Source: BOG-1155 sp050012495 (lineage in GTDB: Bacteria > Desulfobacterota > Syntrophorhabdia > Syntrophorhabdales > WCHB1-27). Taken from it: DNA of 64,000 nt. Below the pieces are notes generated by a model. The model worked only from the letters and a program-made list of their open reading frames with translations, was not told the DNA's origin and did no database searches. The first letter of the stretch is position 1, and the number at the start of each line of letters is the position of its first letter. The translations under genes and the position numbers were made by a program. Location of the stretch: the NCBI GenBank assembly GCA_050012495.1, contig JBEKHB010000004.1:1-64000 (forward strand). The letters run 5' to 3'. Of this stretch, positions 60,880-64,000 are shown piece after piece.

Positions 60880-61221
60880 TTATGGCTGCTGAAAAAGGGA
60901 GAGAGAAGGCATGTGCAGGCTGTAGCTTCTGCCCTGTTTCACACCGGTTTCGATCACCTTGCCATTTTTGAAGATCACGAGGAAGTCACATGTGTCCCAG
61001 AAAGAAAGGTTCGGGTTGCAGAGACGGTTCTCATACCTGTAGAGGGTGTAGACAGACCCTTCTTTGTCGAGAGTTTTGGCGCCATGGCTCTTGCCCATAA
61101 TGGCTTCGACTTCTCCGGGAGTCATGCCGCGCTCAACCCTCTGCAGATTGTAGAAAGTAGAGGCGCACGCGGCCAGCAGGAAAATCAGCGGAATCAGAAT
61201 GAATTCTTTGGGCAGGCGCAT
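60880..61221 (-). CDS. SmpA/OmlA-like outer-membrane lipoprotein
   Basis: A 113-residue lipoprotein. The signal is MRLPKEFILIPLIFLLAAC with the lipidated Cys at 19. The body reads LQRVERGMTPGEVEAIMGKSHGAKTLD, the SmpA/OmlA (BamE-fold of outer-membrane assembly) signature, then LYRYENRLCNPNLSFWDTCDFLVIFKNGKVI. The family helps outer-membrane protein insertion. Do not confuse with the benzoyl-CoA reductase bamE above. No partner genes adjoin. Confidence 0.8.
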   Translation of the reverse strand: MRLPKEFILIPLIFLLAACASTFYNLQRVERGMTPGEVEAIMGKSHGAKTLDKEGSVYTLYRYENRLCNPNLSFWDTCDFLVIFKNGKVIETGVKQGRSYSLHMPSLSLFQQP

Positions 61222-61295
61222 TCTCGCATGGAACCTTCATGTATGAATTACCACAGGCGTGCGCTCGTTGCAAGACAAATCCCGGAGACATAGGC

Positions 61296-61334
61296 AAAAA
61301 AAAGGAAGGAAGGATCGATCCTTCCTTTTTTTTG
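61296..61334. terminator. Bidirectional palindromic terminator
   Basis: A-tract at 61296-61303, perfect 11-bp arms 61306-61327 around GATC, then a T-tract at 61326-61333. It can end transcription on either strand and follows the stop of the small secreted protein gene on the minus strand. Confidence 0.8.
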
Positions 61335-61345
61335 TTGGTGAGGTC

Positions 61346-61567
61346 TTACTTCGCAGGAGCGGCAGGAGCAGGAGCTTCTTCTTTCTTCTCTTCTTTCTTG
61401 GGCGCCTTCTTCTTGGCCTTCTTCACCTTCGCCGGTTTCTCCGTCTTTTCAGGAGCTGCCACGGGCGCCTTCTCCGCAGGTGCTGCGGCGGGTGCCTGAG
61501 CAAAGCCTGTGGCGGCAAATGCGACTGCGATCACTACTGCGAACACGAACACCAATACTTTCTTCAT
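61346..61567 (-). CDS. Secreted Lys/Ala/Pro-rich small protein
   Basis: A 73-residue protein with a signal peptide (MKKVLVFVFAVVIAVAFA) and a mature chain almost wholly of Ala, Lys, Pro and Glu in KKAPKKEEKKEE style. GGGGG ribosome binding site precedes the ATG at 61567. Function unknown; composition suggests a disordered periplasmic or surface polymer. It is one of three low-complexity Lys-rich small proteins in this window. Confidence 0.75.
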   Translation of the reverse strand: MKKVLVFVFAVVIAVAFAATGFAQAPAAAPAEKAPVAAPEKTEKPAKVKKAKKKAPKKEEKKEEAPAPAAPAK

Positions 61568-61961
61568 CTTTCTGTTACCCCCTTCGGTAAGTGTATATTT
61601 TATAGAGATGTTAACTGCATGAGCCGTGCCATAAGAACGAGGGAGGGGAAGAACGTGCTCCCGATACGGCCGGTCCGATAAAGGGATGATAGAACGGGCC
61701 TTTTCAGAGAAAGGGTCGGCGATGAAGCTTGCGTCTTTGTCATTATCTCAGCTATGCGGGAAAGAGGCAGTCGGAAGTTTCCGAATCTAGTGGTCACGTC
61801 CATCGGAAAACTCCGACTGTGTGGTCCGGCGCTTTCTTTATCATGAGCTTGAGGTGACACGAGCCTACACGCCTTTTTTTAGGGACTGCCGGACCACACA
61901 AACTCCGACTGTGTGGTCCGGCGCTTTCTTCATCATGAGCCTCAGGCGGCACGGCAGTCCT
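61568..61961. other. Intergenic with tandem 92-bp repeat
   Basis: About 394 bases with no convincing gene. An 86-codon minus-strand frame at 61600-61860 overlaps the repeats and is rejected. Confidence 0.4.
61808..61949. repeat. Direct repeat with 92-bp period and inverted half
   Basis: A unit starting ACTCCGACTGTGTGGTCCGG at 61810 recurs at 61902, about 47 bases each with three to four differences. Between them GCCGGACCACACA (61888-61900) is the inverse of TGTGTGGTCCGGC in both units, so alternative hairpins can form downstream of queD. Confidence 0.75.
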
Positions 61962-62324
61962 TCACTCATCCTCTCCCTCGTAGATGCATCCGGACCCGGC
62001 ACTCTCCTGCACGACGATTCGGCACAGGTTGGGCAATGCCGGCTGCAACCGTTTCCAAATCCATCGGGCTATGTTCTCGGACGTCGGATTCTGCAAACCC
62101 TCGATGTCGTTGAGGCACCTATGATCCAGAATCTCATGCAGGGGATTGAACGCCGCCGCGATATCGGCGAAGTCCATAACCCAGCCGACTTTGGGCTTGA
62201 GGGGACCTCGGACGTAGACCTCTATTCTGAATGTATGCCCATGCATCCCGAAGCACTTGTGGTCTTCCGGGACATTTGGCAACCGGTGCGCGGCCGCGAA
62301 GGTAAAAGTCTTGTAGATGACCAT
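61962..62324 (-). CDS. queD: 6-carboxytetrahydropterin synthase QueD
   Basis: A 120-residue T-fold enzyme. AAHRLPNVPEDHKCFGMHGHTFRIEV holds the zinc His residues and catalytic Cys in outline. It turns dihydroneopterin triphosphate into 6-carboxytetrahydropterin, the first step to preQ0 for queuosine. Third gene of queC-queE-queD on the minus strand, 11 bases after queE. Confidence 0.95.
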   Translation of the reverse strand: MVIYKTFTFAAAHRLPNVPEDHKCFGMHGHTFRIEVYVRGPLKPKVGWVMDFADIAAAFNPLHEILDHRCLNDIEGLQNPTSENIARWIWKRLQPALPNLCRIVVQESAGSGCIYEGEDE

Positions 62325-62335
62325 CTGTTCTTACA

Positions 62336-62974
62336 CTATGGTATGCCCAGTATTTTGTGTGTTTGAAGGCTCAGCCTCCACTGCGGATGCTGGAGGCAAT
62401 AGTTCACTGCCAGCGCCGTATGCGCCCTTATCCGCGGGCCGGCCAAGGGCTGCAGGAAAAAGTACCGGAAATTGAGATCGAGATAGGTTTCCGGATCGAC
62501 TCCATCCTGAGGGAACAGGAGTTTCAGTTCATCTCCGGCCCGTATGGTGAGTCCGGCGCCCGCTTTAGGGCTGACGCACACCCAGTCAACGCCGGCCGGC
62601 ATCGGCAAAGTCCCGTTCGTCTCTACTGCAACCTCGAGACCAGTGTCGTGGAAGGCAGCGATGAGTGGCTCGTCGAGTTGAAGCAAGGGCTCTCCTCCCG
62701 TAGCGACCAGCAGCCGTCTGATGCGCGGTCCTGACGCAGGAAAAAGGGCCGACGCGCGCGCTGCAAGCTCTCCTGCATCATTGAAGATGCCGCCTTGAGG
62801 TCCATCCGTACCCACAAAATCCGTGTCACACCATGTGCAGAAAGACCGGGGTCGGTCCTCAACGTTGCCGGACCATAAGTTACAGCCTGAGAACCGGCAG
62901 AACACGGCGGGACGACCCGTGTGTGCCCCCTCCCCCTGGAGTGAGTAGAATATCTCCTTTACCCTGTAACCCAT
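62336..62974 (-). CDS. queE: 7-carboxy-7-deazaguanine synthase QueE
   Basis: A 212-residue radical SAM enzyme. EIFYSLQGEGAHTGRPAVFCRFSGC leads to the cluster motif C31-X14-C46-X2-C49, the long-insert form of the usual CX3CX2C, known for some QueE proteins. GGEPLLQ is the SAM glycine motif. It makes 7-carboxy-7-deazaguanine from QueD product. It begins 7 bases after queC. Confidence 0.94.
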   Translation of the reverse strand: MGYRVKEIFYSLQGEGAHTGRPAVFCRFSGCNLWSGNVEDRPRSFCTWCDTDFVGTDGPQGGIFNDAGELAARASALFPASGPRIRRLLVATGGEPLLQLDEPLIAAFHDTGLEVAVETNGTLPMPAGVDWVCVSPKAGAGLTIRAGDELKLLFPQDGVDPETYLDLNFRYFFLQPLAGPRIRAHTALAVNYCLQHPQWRLSLQTHKILGIP

Positions 62975-62981
62975 CTACGCT

Positions 62982-63707
62982 TCAGTCCTTCTGCAGATAG
63001 CGAACGGGGTCCGGAATCCCCAGCTCCCGGAAGCCCTTAAGCCGCAACAGGCATGCATCGCAAGTCCCGCACGCTTTGCCGTCGACAGAAGGGTCATAGC
63101 AGGTGCTTGTCAACGAGTAATCTACCCCTAATTCAAGCCCCTTTCTGATTATCTCAGCCTTGCTCAAGCGGATGAGAGGGGCGTGAATCTTGAGGCGCCT
63201 GCCTTCGACGCCTGCTTTAGTGGCAAGGTTCGCCATCCCTTCGAAAGCTTCTATGTACTCGGGCCGGCAATCAGGATAACCGCTGTAATCCAATGCGTTT
63301 ACGCCGATAAAAATATCCGTCGATCCAAGTACTTCCGCCCAGGCAAGAGCAAAAGAGAGGAAAATGGTATTGCGGGCAGGAACGTAGGTAACGGGTATGT
63401 CCCTGGCAATTTCGTCGGCGTCCCGACCTTTTGGAACCGGGATGGCATCGGTAAGCGCGGAGCCGCCGAACCTGCGAAGGTCGATGTCGACAATAGTGTG
63501 GTCGGCCACCCCGAGCGCCGCCGCAATCCTGCGGGCAGCCCCAATTTCACTATCGTGCCGTTGGCCGTAACGAAAACTGAGGGCATACGCCTCAAAGTCC
63601 TCTGATTTCACTACGGCAAGCAGTGTAGAAGAATCGAGCCCTCCACTCAGCAGCACCACGGCTCTCGGTTTCCTTGTCACGTTCTCTCGACCCCGCATCT
63701 TTCCCAC
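62982..63707 (-). CDS. queC: 7-cyano-7-deazaguanine synthase QueC
   Basis: A 241-residue PP-loop ATP enzyme. VVLLSGGLDSSTLLAVV is the ATP-binding PP-loop, ALSFRYGQRHDSEI follows, and zinc is bound by CYDPSVDGKACGTCDACLLR near the end. It makes preQ0 from CDG and ammonia. GTG at 63707 with AGGGGA before it is the likely start; ATG at 63698 is alternative. First gene of the que operon. QueF is not in the window. Confidence 0.95.
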   Translation of the reverse strand: MGKMRGRENVTRKPRAVVLLSGGLDSSTLLAVVKSEDFEAYALSFRYGQRHDSEIGAARRIAAALGVADHTIVDIDLRRFGGSALTDAIPVPKGRDADEIARDIPVTYVPARNTIFLSFALAWAEVLGSTDIFIGVNALDYSGYPDCRPEYIEAFEGMANLATKAGVEGRRLKIHAPLIRLSKAEIIRKGLELGVDYSLTSTCYDPSVDGKACGTCDACLLRLKGFRELGIPDPVRYLQKD

Positions 63708-63728
63708 GCGTCCCCTGTGAAACTCATC

Positions 63729-64000
63729 TTATAACGATTGAGGGGTGGTTTTCAATCCCGTAGAAGAGTACCAGGTTCTTTGCCGCCCATGGAATGCAGT
63801 GGCGGTCCAGAAGGTCCTCTGGGCGCGTCCCGGCTCCTCGAACTCTTCCAGGATCTCTTCCTTCCGCGCGCTCGAAATGACAGGAGTCCGGCCCGGTCTT
63901 TTCTTGGCGATGAGACCGTCGACGCCATACGAGTTGAAAGCCTTTATGATCTTCTTCACCGCGCTTTCGGAAAGGTCGAAGGCACGCATGGCCTGTTCCC
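63729..64000 (-). pseudogene. Truncated IS630-type transposase, N-terminal HTH domain
   Basis: Runs in from the window's right edge. FDLSESAVKKIIKAFNSYGVDGLIAKKRPGRTP is the helix-turn-helix of IS630-family transposases, and GRAQRTFWTATAFHG matches the following hinge. The DDE catalytic domain is absent, since the frame becomes unrelated after HG and stops at 63729. A relic of a transposition is likely. The start is outside or at the edge of the window. Confidence 0.7.

Noticed and set aside
60880..61221. Link between this SmpA/OmlA lipoprotein and benzoyl-CoA reductase bamE
   Set aside because: Only the gene names coincide; the families are unrelated.
61600..61860. 86-codon minus-strand frame
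   Set aside because: Overlaps the direct repeat and lacks a ribosome binding site or recognisable fold.
1..64000. CRISPR arrays, tRNA or rRNA genes
   Set aside because: No regularly spaced repeat array and no cloverleaf or rRNA-like segment was seen by eye.

Overview
The window looks like a chromosomal segment of a strictly anaerobic, moderately GC-rich deltaproteobacterium-type syntroph or aromatic degrader. Syntrophorhabdus-like is my best guess, by inference and not by any database search. The main reason is a complete bamBCDEFGHI set (46677-58321) for an ATP-independent class II benzoyl-CoA reductase. Its HdrA-like (BamE) and MvhD-like (BamF) subunits each carry an in-frame TGA at a conserved cysteine position, read here as selenocysteine. 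Rubrerythrin, a desulforedoxin-like protein, HdrA/Nuo-type electron bifurcation modules and acyl-CoA genes support an oxygen-sensitive, CoA-thioester-based metabolism.

Layout. 1-10 kb: hybrid histidine kinase, a Cys-rich small protein, FMN-binding protein, VIT1-like metal transporter with rubrerythrin, M20 peptidase, diguanylate cyclase, a tiny Lys-rich protein, Nfu-type Fe-S protein and a MidA-like methyltransferase. 9.7-12.1 kb: GspA/GspB pair. 12.2-15.3 kb: modABC with divergent short modE and a ModE-like operator. 15.4-20.1 kb: greA, a GNAT-like membrane protein and a polyamine operon (cupin regulator, speD, ornithine decarboxylase, speE). 20.2-25.2 kb: ThDP enzyme convergent with livHMGF lacking a binding protein. 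25.3-28.5 kb: decaheme cytochrome plus MtrB/PioB-type porin, a probable outer-membrane electron conduit. 28.7-32.6 kb: phosphoesterase, cyclophilin-like, Lys/Ala-rich desulforedoxin-like, isochorismatase-like and PP2C proteins. 33.2-38.1 kb: MacAB-TolC type efflux operon in which three successive genes are broken. 38.5-46 kb: thiolases, ECF sigma operon and a beta-oxidation operon (SDR, DUF35, thiolase, crotonase, 3-hydroxyacyl-CoA dehydrogenase). 46.6-59.5 kb: bam operon with fdhD inserted, then a MetE/UroD-like protein. 59.5-64 kb: fructose-1,6-bisphosphatase, OmlA-like lipoprotein, secreted Lys/Ala/Pro protein, queDEC and a truncated transposase.

The genes fit together. The Mod system can supply molybdate or tungstate, BamB is of the tungsten-pterin AOR family, and the beta-oxidation operon divergent from bam can process ring-cleavage acyl-CoAs. 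Electrons may leave through bifurcation to ferredoxin/NAD or, speculatively, through the porin-cytochrome conduit.

The most unusual non-coding signal is a 54-nt two-hairpin element. It is present as a tandem pair after the ECF sigma gene and once between bamD and fdhD. Comparing copies shows only transitions, three pairs of which restore base pairing, as expected for a selected RNA structure. Other notable signals are a 44-bp near-perfect palindrome sitting exactly at a frameshift in the efflux permease, hairpin leaders before bamB and a thiolase gene, and a palindromic operator overlapping the beta-oxidation promoter.
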